Shown here: one piece after another, positions 10,309 through 19,980 of the stretch
Layout of the letters: each line of letters begins with the position of its first letter
Numbering within the stretch: position 1 is the first letter of the stretch
NCBI RefSeq assembly: GCF_014297465.1
Contig: NZ_JACORT010000012.1
Coordinates: 142,763 to 206,762, forward strand
DNA from: Ramlibacter cellulosilyticus
GTDB taxonomy: Bacteria > Pseudomonadota > Gammaproteobacteria > Burkholderiales > Burkholderiaceae_C
Direction: 5' to 3'
Length of the DNA: 64,000 nt
Translations under genes and position numbers: made by a program
The notes under the pieces: model-generated
What the model was told of the DNA's origin: nothing
Seen by the model: the letters and a program-made list of their open reading frames with translations, nothing else
The model's database searches: none

Positions 10309-12161
10309 GCCTTGGCCGGGGGTTTTTGCGCTTCCTGCAACGCCTGCCGCTTCCGGCTGAGCTCGTAGAGGCGCTCCATCCGGGTGGGATCGGTCCCGGG
10401 CAGCTTGCCGACCCGCTCGATTTCCGCCGCCACCGCCTCCAGGTGGATCGCCGTCATCGCCCGGCGCAGGTCGTCCGGGCCGAGCTCCTCCACCTCGTAC
10501 GCGCGCCCGCTCGGCTGCATGTCGTCCAGGGCGATCAGGCGCCCCGCCAGCTCCGCGAAGGGCTGGCCCTCGACCACCAGCTGCAGCACCGCCCAGGGCT
10601 CGGCGCCGTGCTCGTGGAAGCGGGTGTCGATCCACGAGAACAGGTCGCCGTGCGGCGACTGCAGCTCGCACAGCACGTGGTGGTCGTCGTTCGTCAGGAG
10701 GTCCCAGGCCTCGGAGTTGCGCAGCGCCGCCCGGGCGATGTGTTCCGCCATCGCGATCGTCCGCGGCTTGATCGCATGCCGGGGGCCGGCGCCGTACGCC
10801 CGCCGCTTGTACGGTGCGTCGCTGCCCTTGCGCTCGCGGCGCGGCGCCTTCTGCTGCCCGGGGCGCACGATGCCCCAGAGTTCCAGCAGGTCGTGTTCGC
10901 CGAGCTGCGCGCGTTCCGCGATCGCGCCCAGGATCTGGCGCTTCAGCGCCCCCTCGGGCAGCTGCTTCCACAGGGGCCCGGCGTTGCTGACCATGCGGGA
11001 GCGGCCTTCCACCGTGCCGAGGTCGCAGCCTTCGGCGGAGGCCTCCAGCAGGAACTCGCTCAGGGGCACGGCCTGGCGCACGAAGCGCGCGAACGCCTCC
11101 GTGCCGTGCTCGCGGATGTAGCTGTCCGGATCGTGTTCCGGGGGCAGGAAAAGGAACTTCACCGTCCGCACGTCCGTGGCATAGGGCAGGGCGCCGTCCA
11201 GGGCCCTGCGGGCGGCGCGGCGGCCGGCGGCATCGCCGTCGAAGCTGAAGACCACGCTGTCGGTGAAGCGGAACAGCTTCTGCACGTGGTCGGTGGTGCA
11301 GGCCGTGCCCAGGGTGGCGACCGCGTTGGGGAAACCGAGCTGCGCCAGCCCGATCACGTCCATGTAGCCCTCGGTCACCAGCACGTAGCCTGCCTCGCGC
11401 AGCGCGTTGCGCGCTTCCCAGAGCCCATAGAGCTCGCGGCCCTTGCTGAAGATCGGCGTCTCCGGCGAGTTGAGGTACTTGGGCTTCTCGTCGCCCAGCA
11501 CCCGGCCGCCGAAGCCGATGCACTCGCCCTTGACGTTGCGGATGGGGAACATCACGCGGTCGCGGAAGCGGTCGTAGCGTTTGTCGTCGTCCTCGTTGAC
11601 GACCACGAGGCCGCTCTCGGCCAGCAGCGGGTCGTCGTACTCCGGGAAGACGCCCGCGAGCGTGCGCCAGCCCTCCGGCGCGTAGCCCAGGCCGAACTGC
11701 TTCGCGATCTCGCCGGACACGCCCCGGCTCTTGAAGTACGCCACGGCCTTCTGCGACGTCCTCAGGTGCTTGCGGTAGGCGGCGCCGGCCTTCTCCAGCA
11801 CGTCGGTCAGCGTGGCCTGCTTCTGCTTCTGCTCCGCCTGGCGGGCCCGTTCCGCCGGCGAGATGTCCTCTTCCGGCACCTGCATGCCGTACTGGCCGGC
11901 CAGGTCCTTCACCGCTTCCGGGAAGTTCATCCCGGCGTAGTCGATCAGGAAGCCGATGGCGTTGCCGCTCTTGCCGCAGCCGAAGCAGTGATAGAACTGC
12001 TTGGAGGGGCTCACGGTGAAGGACGGCGTCTTCTCGCTGTGGAAGGGGCAGAGCCCGGAATAGTTGGCGCCCGTCTTCTTCAGCTGCACGTGGCGGCCGA
12101 CGATCTCGACGACGTCGGCGCGCGCTATGAGTTCCTGGATGAAAGACTGGGGGATCGCCAT
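10305..12161 (-). CDS. dnaG: DNA primase DnaG
   Basis: Synthesises RNA primers at the replication fork; 618 residues. The N-terminal CHC2 zinc site is Cys38, His41, Cys59, Cys62 (CPFHSEKTPSF ... CFGCGKSGN). The TOPRIM catalytic core shows EGYMD and FSFDGDAAGRRAA. The C-terminal helicase-binding domain is present but divergent, as usual. It precedes rpoD as in the macromolecular synthesis operon, but no rpsU lies upstream; instead an acyl-CoA synthetase gene diverges. The start ATG at 12161 gives the normal N-terminus MAIPQSFIQ. Confidence 0.97.
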   Translation of the reverse strand: MAIPQSFIQELIARADVVEIVGRHVQLKKTGANYSGLCPFHSEKTPSFTVSPSKQFYHCFGCGKSGNAIGFLIDYAGMNFPEAVKDLAGQYGMQVPEEDISPAERARQAEQKQKQATLTDVLEKAGAAYRKHLRTSQKAVAYFKSRGVSGEIAKQFGLGYAPEGWRTLAGVFPEYDDPLLAESGLVVVNEDDDKRYDRFRDRVMFPIRNVKGECIGFGGRVLGDEKPKYLNSPETPIFSKGRELYGLWEARNALREAGYVLVTEGYMDVIGLAQLGFPNAVATLGTACTTDHVQKLFRFTDSVVFSFDGDAAGRRAARRALDGALPYATDVRTVKFLFLPPEHDPDSYIREHGTEAFARFVRQAVPLSEFLLEASAEGCDLGTVEGRSRMVSNAGPLWKQLPEGALKRQILGAIAERAQLGEHDLLELWGIVRPGQQKAPRRERKGSDAPYKRRAYGAGPRHAIKPRTIAMAEHIARAALRNSEAWDLLTNDDHHVLCELQSPHGDLFSWIDTRFHEHGAEPWAVLQLVVEGQPFAELAGRLIALDDMQPSGRAYEVEELGPDDLRRAMTAIHLEAVAAEIERVGKLPGTDPTRMERLYELSRKRQALQEAQKPPAKA

Positions 12162-12243
12162 CGGGGCTACGTGTTCCTACCTGATTCTGCACCGGGCGGA
12201 AAAGGACTAACCTTGGCTCCCTTCGAACGAGAGGAGACAGGGC

Positions 12244-13890
12244 ATGGCCAGCATCTTCGACCAGGACCTTCCGCGCAACGAGGCGAATTACACGCCGCTG
12301 TCGCCATTGTCCTTCCTGGAGCGCGCCGCCGACGTCTACCCGCAACGAACGGCGGTGGTCCATGGGGGCTTGCGCCGGACCTGGGCGCAGGTGTACGAGC
12401 GCTGCCGCCGGCTGGCGAGCGCCCTGCATCAGGCCGGCCTGGGCAAGGGCGACACCGTCGCCGTGATGCTTCCCAACACCCCGCCCATGGTGGAGGCGCA
12501 CTTCGGCATCCCCATGGCCGGCGCCGTGCTGAACACGCTGAACACCCGGCTGGACCCGGAGGCGATCGCCTTCATGCTGGAACACGGCGAGGCCAGGGCG
12601 GTGATCGTGGACCCGGAGTTCGCCCCCGTGATGCAGAAAGCCATCGCGCTGCGCAAGGAGGGGCGGCCGCTGCTCGTGATCGACGCGGAGGACGCGCTCT
12701 TCACCGGCGAGGCGCAGCGCATCGGCAGCACCACGTACGAGGCTTTCCTCGCCGGAGGCGACCCGTCCTTCGCCTGGGAACTCCCGGCCGACGAGTGGGA
12801 CGCGATCGCGCTGAACTACACCAGCGGCACCACCGGCAACCCCAAGGGCGTGGTCTACCACCACCGCGGCGCGGCGATCAACGCGATCTCCAACATCCTC
12901 GAGTGGGACATGCCCAAGCACCCGGTCTACCTGTGGACGCTGCCCATGTTCCACTGCAACGGCTGGTGCTTCCCGTGGACGGTCGCCGCGCGGGCCGGCG
13001 TCAACGTCTGCCTGCGCAAGGTGGAAGCGAAGGCGATGGCCGACGCGATCCGCGAGTACGGCGTCACGCACTACTGCGGCGCGCCCATCGTGCACGGCAT
13101 GCTGGTGAACGCTCCGGAGGACCTGAAGAAGGGCCTGCCGCGCGGCGTCAAGGCAATGGTCGCGGGCGCGGCCCCGCCCGCCTCGCTGATCGAGGGCATG
13201 GAGAAGCTGGGCTTCGACCTGACCCACGTCTACGGCCTCACCGAGGTGTACGGCCCCGCGACCGCTTGCGCGAAGCACGACGCCTGGGACCGGCTGGACA
13301 TCGGCGAGCGCGCGCGCCTGAATGCGCGCCAGGGCGTGCGCTACCACCTGCAGCGCAGCGCCCGCGTGCTCGACCCGCAGACCATGAAGCCCGTGCCCTG
13401 GGACGGCGAGACCATGGGCGAGATCATGTTCCAGGGCAACATCACGATGAAGGGCTACCTGAAGAACGCCAAGGCGACGCAGGAAGCCTTCGCGGGCGGC
13501 TGGTACCGCACCGGCGACCTCGCGGTGCAGTACCCCGACGGCTACATCAAGATCAAGGACCGCAGCAAGGACATCATCATCTCGGGCGGCGAGAACATTT
13601 CGTCCATCGAGGTGGAGGACGTGCTGTACCGCCATCCGGACATCCTCGCGGCGGCCGTCGTCGCGAAGCCGGATGCCAAGTGGGGCGAGACGCCCTGCGC
13701 CTTCGTGGAGCTGAAGGCGGGCGCGAAGCTCACGGCGGAGGAGGTCGTCGCGCACTGCAAGAAGCACCTCGCCGGCTTCAAGGTGCCGCGGGCCGTGGTG
13801 TTCGGCGAGCTGCCGAAGACCTCCACCGGCAAGATCCAGAAGTTCGAGCTGCGCAAGCAGGCGGGGTCGGCCGCGGCCATCGACGTCTAG
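12244..13890 (+). CDS. acyl-CoA synthetase (AMP-forming), medium-chain / DmdB-like
   Basis: 548-residue ANL-superfamily ligase that activates a carboxylic acid to acyl-CoA through an acyl-adenylate. Core motifs are present: P-loop YTSGTTGNPKG (192-202), A5 YGLTEVYGPA, A8 TGDLAVQYPDGYIKIKDRSKD followed by GGENISSIE, and the A10 lysine region PKTSTGKIQKFELR. The overall layout (MFHCNGWCFPW, HYCGAP) matches the fatty-acyl-CoA / 3-methylmercaptopropionyl-CoA ligase group. GAGGAGA lies 7 nt before the ATG. Substrate cannot be read from the sequence. Confidence 0.92.
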   Translation: MASIFDQDLPRNEANYTPLSPLSFLERAADVYPQRTAVVHGGLRRTWAQVYERCRRLASALHQAGLGKGDTVAVMLPNTPPMVEAHFGIPMAGAVLNTLNTRLDPEAIAFMLEHGEARAVIVDPEFAPVMQKAIALRKEGRPLLVIDAEDALFTGEAQRIGSTTYEAFLAGGDPSFAWELPADEWDAIALNYTSGTTGNPKGVVYHHRGAAINAISNILEWDMPKHPVYLWTLPMFHCNGWCFPWTVAARAGVNVCLRKVEAKAMADAIREYGVTHYCGAPIVHGMLVNAPEDLKKGLPRGVKAMVAGAAPPASLIEGMEKLGFDLTHVYGLTEVYGPATACAKHDAWDRLDIGERARLNARQGVRYHLQRSARVLDPQTMKPVPWDGETMGEIMFQGNITMKGYLKNAKATQEAFAGGWYRTGDLAVQYPDGYIKIKDRSKDIIISGGENISSIEVEDVLYRHPDILAAAVVAKPDAKWGETPCAFVELKAGAKLTAEEVVAHCKKHLAGFKVPRAVVFGELPKTSTGKIQKFELRKQAGSAAAIDV

Positions 13891-13940
13891 CCGGCGGCGT
13901 CGTACATTCCGCACTTCATCCAGACCGGGGAGGGCGGGCG

Positions 13941-16097
13941 ATGAAGTCGTGGCGGTGGCTGCTGGCGGCGGGCGCGCTGGCGCTGGCATCGTGCGGGGGT
14001 GGTGGCGGCGGCATCCAGCTGCCGGGCGCGCCGCCCCGGCCGAACATCCTCTTCGTCATCCTGGACGACGTCGGCGTCGACCAGATGGCGTCCTTCGGCT
14101 ACGGCGGGCCGGTGCCGCCGCACGTCCCCAACATGGATGCGGTCGCCGCGGCCGGCGTGCGCTTCCGCAATGCCTGGTCCATGCCGGAGTGCTCGCCCGG
14201 GCGCGCGGCCTTCTTCGTCGGGCGCTTCCCGCACCGCACCAACGTCTACGCCGCGATCGGCCCCAACGACCTGGCGCAGTCGCAGGTCTCGCCCTACGAC
14301 ATGACCGTGCCCAAGCTGCTGAAGCAGGCCGGCTACGAGAACGGCATGTTCGGCAAGTTCCACCTGGCCGGCCCGGAGAACAACCCCGCCGGCAACGGAA
14401 CGCCCGCGGTGCTCGGCTGGGACCATTTCACCGGCTGGATCGGCGGCGTGCCCGCGTCGATCGATACCACGGGCGGCGGCCTCGCGCCCGCGAAGACGTA
14501 CACGTGCGGCTTCGTTCCCCCGGCCGGCCAGCGCGGCGGCGCCGACACCGGGGCCTGCTACCGGCCGGACGGCAGCTGCAGCGTGAAGACTCGCGCTGCG
14601 CCCTCGCAGGACGCGGCGGGGCTGCAGTGCGTGAACGCGGGCGGCCTGTTCGTGCCGGACCAGGCCTGCGGCACGCGGCCGGCCAGCCTCGACTTCCGGC
14701 GCGAGAACGCCTACTACGTCTCGCCGCTCGTGGTCGTGGATGGCGGCAGGGTGGAGCAGGTGCCTCTCGACGACTCCCGCGGCCGCGGCTACCGGACCCG
14801 CATCGAGGCCGACGCGGCGATTGCCTGGATCAAGTCGCGCGCCTCCGGCAAGCCGTGGATGGCGACGGTGAGCTTCAGCGCGGCGCACACGCCCCTGCAG
14901 CAGCCGCCCATGGCCCTGGTGCCGCACAGCGGCCACGCGGACAAGGACGCGCTCGATTGCGACGGCGTGCTCGCCGGCCGGGTGCTGCAGAACCAGATGA
15001 CGGAAGCCCTGGACACCGAGTTCGGCCGCATCCTCGTGGAGACGGGCATCGCGAAGCGCGCGGGCGACGGCAGCCTGCAGTACGACCCCAAGGCCAGCAA
15101 CACCGTCATCGTGATCGTGGGCGACAACGGCTCGCTCGGCTTCTCCGTCAAGCCGCCGTTCAATTCGCAGCTCGCCAAGGGCACCACGTACCAGACGGGC
15201 ATCTGGGATCCGCTGATCGTGGCGGGCCCGCCCGTCGCGCAGCCGGGCCGCGCCGTGGAGCACATGGTCAACATGGTGGACGTGTTCCAGCTGTTCGGCG
15301 AGCTGGCCGGCATCGACGTGCACAAGGCCGTGCCGCGCACGGTGGACTCCGTGGCGCTGCTGCCTTACCTCACGAACGCGGGGCAGGGCAGCCTGCGCAC
15401 GATGAACTTCGCCATGACGGGTTTCAACCTCCAGGCCAACGGCGGGCGCAACGGGCCCTGCGTGATCCAGACGAGCTGCACGCAAATCCCCATGACCAAG
15501 AGCGTCTGCGAGGACAACGCCGGTGTCTGGTGGGGCAGCGGCTACACCGACCCGTCGGTGGTGCCGAACGGCGGGGCCGGCTACCCGGGCTGCTGCCAGG
15601 TGAACCAGGCACTGTCCCGCGCCGGCCGGACGACCGTCTCGGTGCTGCCCGAGTTCTCGAGCGCGCTGCGCAACGAACGCTACAAGGTGATCCGCAACAC
15701 CACGCAGACCTACGACCCCGCCGCCGACAGCTGCAACCCGGTCACCACGAACGAGTTCTACGCGATCGACCAGGCCAGCCCCACGCCGCTGCTCGACGAC
15801 CCCGACCGCAACCTGCTGCTGGCCCCGCTCACGCCGGAACTGCAGCGCGTGTACGGCGAGCTGACGGCCCGCCTCGACGAGGTGCTGGCGTCCGAACCCG
15901 CGTGCCCCGGCGACGGCAACAAGGACGGCGTCGTCGACGCGCAGGACCTCGCCAACGTGCAGGCGCTCGCGACCGGCTGGGGCTTCTCCAGCGTGTACGA
16001 CTTCGCGGGCACCGACGGCGTCACGGCCGCGGCGGACGTCGACCTGGTCCGGCAGAACCTGGGGCGCGGCTGCGCGAAGAGCCATGGCGTCTACTAG
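13941..16097 (+). CDS. lipoprotein type I sulfatase with C-terminal dockerin-like repeats
   Basis: 718-residue exported sulfatase. The signal peptide ends in lipobox LASC with Cys18, followed by a Gly run, so it is probably lipid-anchored. The alkaline-phosphatase-fold core starts with NILFVILDDVGVDQM (metal Asp pair). The formylglycine motif is CSPGR with Cys84, and VGDNGS supplies later metal ligands. Two Cys-rich inserts (roughly 190-250 and 500-560) interrupt the core. Near residues 655-715 are two Ca-binding, dockerin-like motifs (DGNKDGVVDAQDL and AGTDGVTAAADVDLV). The next gene overlaps it by 14 nt and encodes the enzyme that would convert Cys84 to formylglycine. Substrate unknown. Confidence 0.88.
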   Translation: MKSWRWLLAAGALALASCGGGGGGIQLPGAPPRPNILFVILDDVGVDQMASFGYGGPVPPHVPNMDAVAAAGVRFRNAWSMPECSPGRAAFFVGRFPHRTNVYAAIGPNDLAQSQVSPYDMTVPKLLKQAGYENGMFGKFHLAGPENNPAGNGTPAVLGWDHFTGWIGGVPASIDTTGGGLAPAKTYTCGFVPPAGQRGGADTGACYRPDGSCSVKTRAAPSQDAAGLQCVNAGGLFVPDQACGTRPASLDFRRENAYYVSPLVVVDGGRVEQVPLDDSRGRGYRTRIEADAAIAWIKSRASGKPWMATVSFSAAHTPLQQPPMALVPHSGHADKDALDCDGVLAGRVLQNQMTEALDTEFGRILVETGIAKRAGDGSLQYDPKASNTVIVIVGDNGSLGFSVKPPFNSQLAKGTTYQTGIWDPLIVAGPPVAQPGRAVEHMVNMVDVFQLFGELAGIDVHKAVPRTVDSVALLPYLTNAGQGSLRTMNFAMTGFNLQANGGRNGPCVIQTSCTQIPMTKSVCEDNAGVWWGSGYTDPSVVPNGGAGYPGCCQVNQALSRAGRTTVSVLPEFSSALRNERYKVIRNTTQTYDPAADSCNPVTTNEFYAIDQASPTPLLDDPDRNLLLAPLTPELQRVYGELTARLDEVLASEPACPGDGNKDGVVDAQDLANVQALATGWGFSSVYDFAGTDGVTAAADVDLVRQNLGRGCAKSHGVY

Positions 16098-17190
16098 GCG
16101 GCGCGCACTGGTGCTCGGTGGCGCAGGCGTCGTGGCCGCGGGCGCCGGCTTCCTCGGCTGGCGTGCGTGGGACCGCCGGCGCTCGCCCGTCCGCCCTGTC
16201 GTGCGCATCGGCGACGGCGTCTCCGGCCCGAAGGACATGGCGTGGGTCCCGGGCGGCGTGTTCCTCATGGGCAGCGACCACGCGCTGGCGCGCTTCGACG
16301 AGCGGCCGGCACACGCGGTGCGGGTGCGCGGCTTCTGGATGGACCGCACGCACGTCACCAACGGGCAGTTCGCCGCCTTCGTGCGCGAGACCGGCTACGT
16401 CACGACGGCGGAGCGCACGCCCGACTGGGACACGGTGCGCGTGCAGCTGCCGCCGGGCACGCCGCGTCCGCCCGATGCGGCGCTGGTCCCCGGCGCGATG
16501 GTGTTCGTCGGCACCCGCGCGCCCGTGCGCCTGGACGACTATTCGCAGTGGTGGCGCTACGTGCCGGGCGCGGACTGGCGGCATCCGCAGGGGCCGCGCA
16601 GTTCCATCGCGGGCAAGGGCGACCATCCCGTCGTGCAGGTGAGCCACGACGATGCGCTCGCGTATGCCCGCTGGGCCGGCAAGCGGCTGCCGACCGAAGC
16701 GGAATGGGAGTTCGCGGCGCGCGGCGGCCTGGAGCAGGCGACCTACGCGTGGGGCGACGACCCCGCTCCCGATGGCGCGCCGGCGGCCAACTACTGGGAC
16801 GCGGGCAAGGGCCGCTTTCCCGTCGTGCGGCCGGAGGCGGGCGGCGCGGCGGGCACGACGCCGGTGCAGAGCTTCCCGCCCAATGGCTACGGCCTGCACG
16901 ACATGACGGGCAACGCGTGGCAATGGGTGGCGGACTGGTACCGGGCCGACTGGTTCGCGGCCCAGGCGCGGCGCGGCGGCGGGCCGATCGAGGATCCGCG
17001 CGGCCCGCGGGACTCTTTCGACCCGGCGGACCGCGGCGTGCCCGCCAATGCGCCGAAGAAGGTGATCCGCGGCGGGTCCTTCCTCTGCAACGTGGACTAC
17101 TGCCTGTCGTACCGGCCGAGCGCGCGCCGCGGCTGCGACCCGTACAGCCCGATGTCGCACCTCGGCTTCCGGCTGGTGCGCGACGCCTGA
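16084..17190 (+). CDS. formylglycine-generating enzyme (SUMF1 family) with Tat-like N-terminus
   Basis: 368-residue FGE-sulfatase domain protein that oxidises the sulfatase motif cysteine to C-alpha-formylglycine with O2 and copper. The copper/catalytic cysteine pair is Cys335 and Cys340 in GGSFLCNVDYCLSYRPSAR, the spacing of true FGEs. Other family motifs are WVPGGVFLMGSD, RLPTEAEWEFAARGG and GNAWQWVADW. The N-terminus has TRRRALVLGG followed by an Ala/Gly-rich stretch, which resembles a twin-arginine signal or membrane anchor. It overlaps the sulfatase stop by 14 nt, so translation is probably coupled. Confidence 0.92.
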   Translation: MASTRRRALVLGGAGVVAAGAGFLGWRAWDRRRSPVRPVVRIGDGVSGPKDMAWVPGGVFLMGSDHALARFDERPAHAVRVRGFWMDRTHVTNGQFAAFVRETGYVTTAERTPDWDTVRVQLPPGTPRPPDAALVPGAMVFVGTRAPVRLDDYSQWWRYVPGADWRHPQGPRSSIAGKGDHPVVQVSHDDALAYARWAGKRLPTEAEWEFAARGGLEQATYAWGDDPAPDGAPAANYWDAGKGRFPVVRPEAGGAAGTTPVQSFPPNGYGLHDMTGNAWQWVADWYRADWFAAQARRGGGPIEDPRGPRDSFDPADRGVPANAPKKVIRGGSFLCNVDYCLSYRPSARRGCDPYSPMSHLGFRLVRDA

Positions 17191-17240
17191 GGTCGCCCGG
17201 GGCCGCCCCGAATCCGCGCGCCGGCGGCATACTCGGCCGC

Positions 17241-18116
17241 ATGCCCGTCCTGAGCCCCGCCGGCGCCTACGTGCTCGCCAATCCCGGCACCTTCGCACGC
17301 AAGGTGCTCAAGGGGTTCAAGTCCAACCAGGGGCTGCTGCTCGCCGGCGCGGTGGCGTACTACGCGCTGCTGTCGGTGGTGCCGCTGCTGATCCTGACGG
17401 TCATCGCGCTGTCGCACGTGGTGGACCAGGCGGAGCTGATGACGACCCTCGGGCGCTACCTCGAGTGGCTGTTCCCCGGCCAGTCGCGCGCGATCATCGC
17501 GGAGCTCGCCAATTTCGTGCAGCACCGCGACGTGATCGGCTGGGTGCTGTTCGGGACCATGCTGTTCTTCAGCTCGCTGGCGTTCACGGTGCTGGAGAAG
17601 GCGATGGCCGTCATCTTCCTGCACCGCTTCACCGTGAAGCGGCGGCACTTCCTCGTCTCCGCGCTGCTGCCCTACGTCTACATCCTGTGCCTCGGCTTCG
17701 GCTTGCTGGTGATGACGATGGTGGCGGCGAGCATCCAGGCCATGGGGGAGAACAGCGTCTTCTTCCTCGGGCTGGTGTGGTCCCTGCACGGCATGTCGGG
17801 CGTGCTGCTGTACCTGCTGGGCCTGGCGGGCGAAGTCCTGCTGCTGACCTCCATCTACATGGTGATGCCGGTGGGGCGGCTCTGGTGGCGCCACGCGCTC
17901 GTGGGCGGCGTCACCGCCACGCTGCTGTGGGAAGTGACGCGCCGCGTGCTGGTCTGGTACTTCACCACGCTGTCGCAGGTGAGCGTGGTGTACGGCTCGC
18001 TCACCACCGCGATCGTCGTGCTGTTCAGCCTGGAGATCGCGGCGACCCTGCTGCTCCTGGGCGCACAGGTGATCAGCGAGTACGAGCGCATCGACCGCAA
18101 GCCTAATCTCCCATGA
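17241..18116 (+). CDS. yihY: YihY/UPF0761 family inner-membrane protein
   Basis: 291 residues, about six TM helices. It shows the family features: GLLLAGAVAYYALLSVVPLL near the N-terminus, then a long cytoplasmic-periplasmic alternation ending in VYGSLTTAIVVLFSLEIAATLLLLGAQ. The molecular role of this family is not established. CATACT (17228-17233) ends 7 nt before the ATG and no Shine-Dalgarno is visible, so this may be a leaderless transcript. The 3' end overlaps the convergent gamma-glutamyltransferase gene by 14 nt. Confidence 0.9.
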   Translation: MPVLSPAGAYVLANPGTFARKVLKGFKSNQGLLLAGAVAYYALLSVVPLLILTVIALSHVVDQAELMTTLGRYLEWLFPGQSRAIIAELANFVQHRDVIGWVLFGTMLFFSSLAFTVLEKAMAVIFLHRFTVKRRHFLVSALLPYVYILCLGFGLLVMTMVAASIQAMGENSVFFLGLVWSLHGMSGVLLYLLGLAGEVLLLTSIYMVMPVGRLWWRHALVGGVTATLLWEVTRRVLVWYFTTLSQVSVVYGSLTTAIVVLFSLEIAATLLLLGAQVISEYERIDRKPNLP

Positions 18117-19917
18117 CGATGCCTTCGCGGCGCGGGTCCGCGCCGCCGAGGAGCATCTGCGTGCCGTGCACGTTGCCGACCGTGATCGCCTGCAGGCCGC
18201 TGGTCATGTCCATCTCGCGCACCTCGTGGCCGCGGGCCTGCAGCGCCTGCACGGTGGAGGGCGGGAAGCGGCCTTGTTCCAGCAGCGTCGGCCCGTTGTT
18301 GGAGCCGAAGTTGGGCAGGTCCACGGCCTGCTGCGGCGTCAGCCCCCAGTGCAGCACGCCATAGAGCGTCTTCGCCGTGTAGTGGATGATGAGCGCGCCC
18401 CCGGGGCTGCCGCCGCTCATGGCGAGCTGGCCCGTGGCCTTGTCGAACACCAGCGTGGGCGCCATCGAGGAGCGCGGGCGCTTGCCGGGCTGCACGCGGT
18501 TGGCGATGGGCCGGCCCTGCGCGTCGGCCGGCGCGAAGCTGAAGTCGGTGAGCTCGTTGTTCAGGAGGAAGCCGCGCACCATCTGGCGGGCGCCGAACTG
18601 GTCCTCGATGGTGGTGGTCATCGCGATCGCGTTGCCGAACGGATCGACGATGCTGATGTGCGAAGTGCCGTACTCCACCTGGTCCGCACCCGGCGCGTAC
18701 CGGCTCGTGCGCTGCCCCGGGTTGCCGGGCTGCGCCGTCTTCATGCTCTGCGGACGGATCAGGCCGGCGCGCGCCTGCAGGTACGCGGGGTCCAGCAGGC
18801 TCATCCAGTTGCCCGCCGGCGGCTGCACGTAGTCGGGGTCGCCGACGTACTGGCCGCGGTCGGCGAAGGCGAGCCGGGCCGCCTCGGTGTACAGGTGCAG
18901 CCAGTCCGGCGAAGGCAGGCCGTTCTCCGGCGGCAGCGTGTCGGCCGTCGTGTTGGCGAGGATGCCGAGGATCTGCCCGATCGCGATCGCTCCCGAACTG
19001 GGAGGCGGGAAGCCGCAGATGCGGTATTCGCGCGGCGGCGTGCGGTAGTCCGTGCAGAGCGGCGCGCGCTTCTTCGCCTGGTAGGCCGCGAGGTCTGCCA
19101 TCGTCAGCTTGCCGGGATTGGTGGGATGGCGCTGCACCTTGTCGACGATGGCCTGCGCGATCTCGCCGTCGTAGAAGGCGCGCGAGCCTTCGCTGGCGAT
19201 GCGGCGCAGCACCGCGGCGAGCTGCGGGTTGCGCAGCGTGCTGCCGACGGCGACGGGCTCGCCGTTCGGCTGGTAGAAGTACGCGCGCGCGACGGGGTCC
19301 TTCTGGAGGTGGGCGTCGGCCTTGATCAAGGTGTTCAGGCGCGGGCTGACGCGGAAGCCGTCCTCCGCGAGCTTGATGGCGGGCTGGAACAGCGCGGCCC
19401 AGGGCAGCCTGCCGTATTGCCGGTGCGCCATCTCGAGCACCTTCACCGTGCCCGGCACCCCCACCGAGCGGCCGCCGACCACGGCTTCGTAGAAGGGCAG
19501 GGGCTTGCCGTCGGCGCCGAGGAAGAGGCGTTCGTCGGCGGTGTTCGGCGCGGTCTCGCGGCCGTCGAAGGCTTCGACTTCGCGGCCGTTGAAGTGCAGG
19601 AGGAAGGTGCCGCCACCGATGCCACTGGACTGCGGCTCGACGAGCGAGAGCACCATCTGCACGGCGATCGCCGCGTCCACCGCCGAACCGCCGGCCTTCA
19701 GCACCTGGTAGCCCGCATCGGTCGCGAGCGGGTTCGCCGCGGCGACGGCGAACTTGGTGGTGGCCCACCCGGGCTTCGCCGTGAGGCCGGAGGCGGCCTC
19801 CGGCTGCTGCGGCACCGTGTAGGTGAAGCCGGAGGAAGCGGTGGGGGCGCTCGGGGGACTGGCGCAGGCAGCCAGCAGGCTCGCGGCGGCGAGCCAGGTG
19901 AGGACGGGACGGCGCAT
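18103..19917 (-). CDS. ggt: gamma-glutamyltransferase, lipoprotein form
   Basis: 604 residues from the ATG at 19917, preceded by CTGGAG; an earlier in-frame start would break the signal peptide. The N-terminus is a lipoprotein signal (SLLAACAS). The Ntn-hydrolase precursor shows GGSAVDAAIAVQ, GIGGGTFLLH, and the autoprocessing/nucleophile site GTSHISIVD with Thr418, followed by DQFGARQMVRGF and the oxyanion/substrate motif GGSPGGALII. It cleaves gamma-glutamyl bonds of glutathione in the periplasm after self-cleavage into two subunits. Confidence 0.95.
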   Translation of the reverse strand: MRRPVLTWLAAASLLAACASPPSAPTASSGFTYTVPQQPEAASGLTAKPGWATTKFAVAAANPLATDAGYQVLKAGGSAVDAAIAVQMVLSLVEPQSSGIGGGTFLLHFNGREVEAFDGRETAPNTADERLFLGADGKPLPFYEAVVGGRSVGVPGTVKVLEMAHRQYGRLPWAALFQPAIKLAEDGFRVSPRLNTLIKADAHLQKDPVARAYFYQPNGEPVAVGSTLRNPQLAAVLRRIASEGSRAFYDGEIAQAIVDKVQRHPTNPGKLTMADLAAYQAKKRAPLCTDYRTPPREYRICGFPPPSSGAIAIGQILGILANTTADTLPPENGLPSPDWLHLYTEAARLAFADRGQYVGDPDYVQPPAGNWMSLLDPAYLQARAGLIRPQSMKTAQPGNPGQRTSRYAPGADQVEYGTSHISIVDPFGNAIAMTTTIEDQFGARQMVRGFLLNNELTDFSFAPADAQGRPIANRVQPGKRPRSSMAPTLVFDKATGQLAMSGGSPGGALIIHYTAKTLYGVLHWGLTPQQAVDLPNFGSNNGPTLLEQGRFPPSTVQALQARGHEVREMDMTSGLQAITVGNVHGTQMLLGGADPRREGIVMGD

Positions 19918-19980
19918 CGTTGTTCTCCAGGTCCGGTGGTTCCGACCCGGCACTATAGGACGCGCGCCGTCCCCGCGGGG

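Noticed and set aside
10279..13989. Long minus-strand frame spanning dnaG and the acyl-CoA synthetase
   Set aside because: Out of frame with DnaG motifs; it crosses two well-supported genes and shows only shadow composition.
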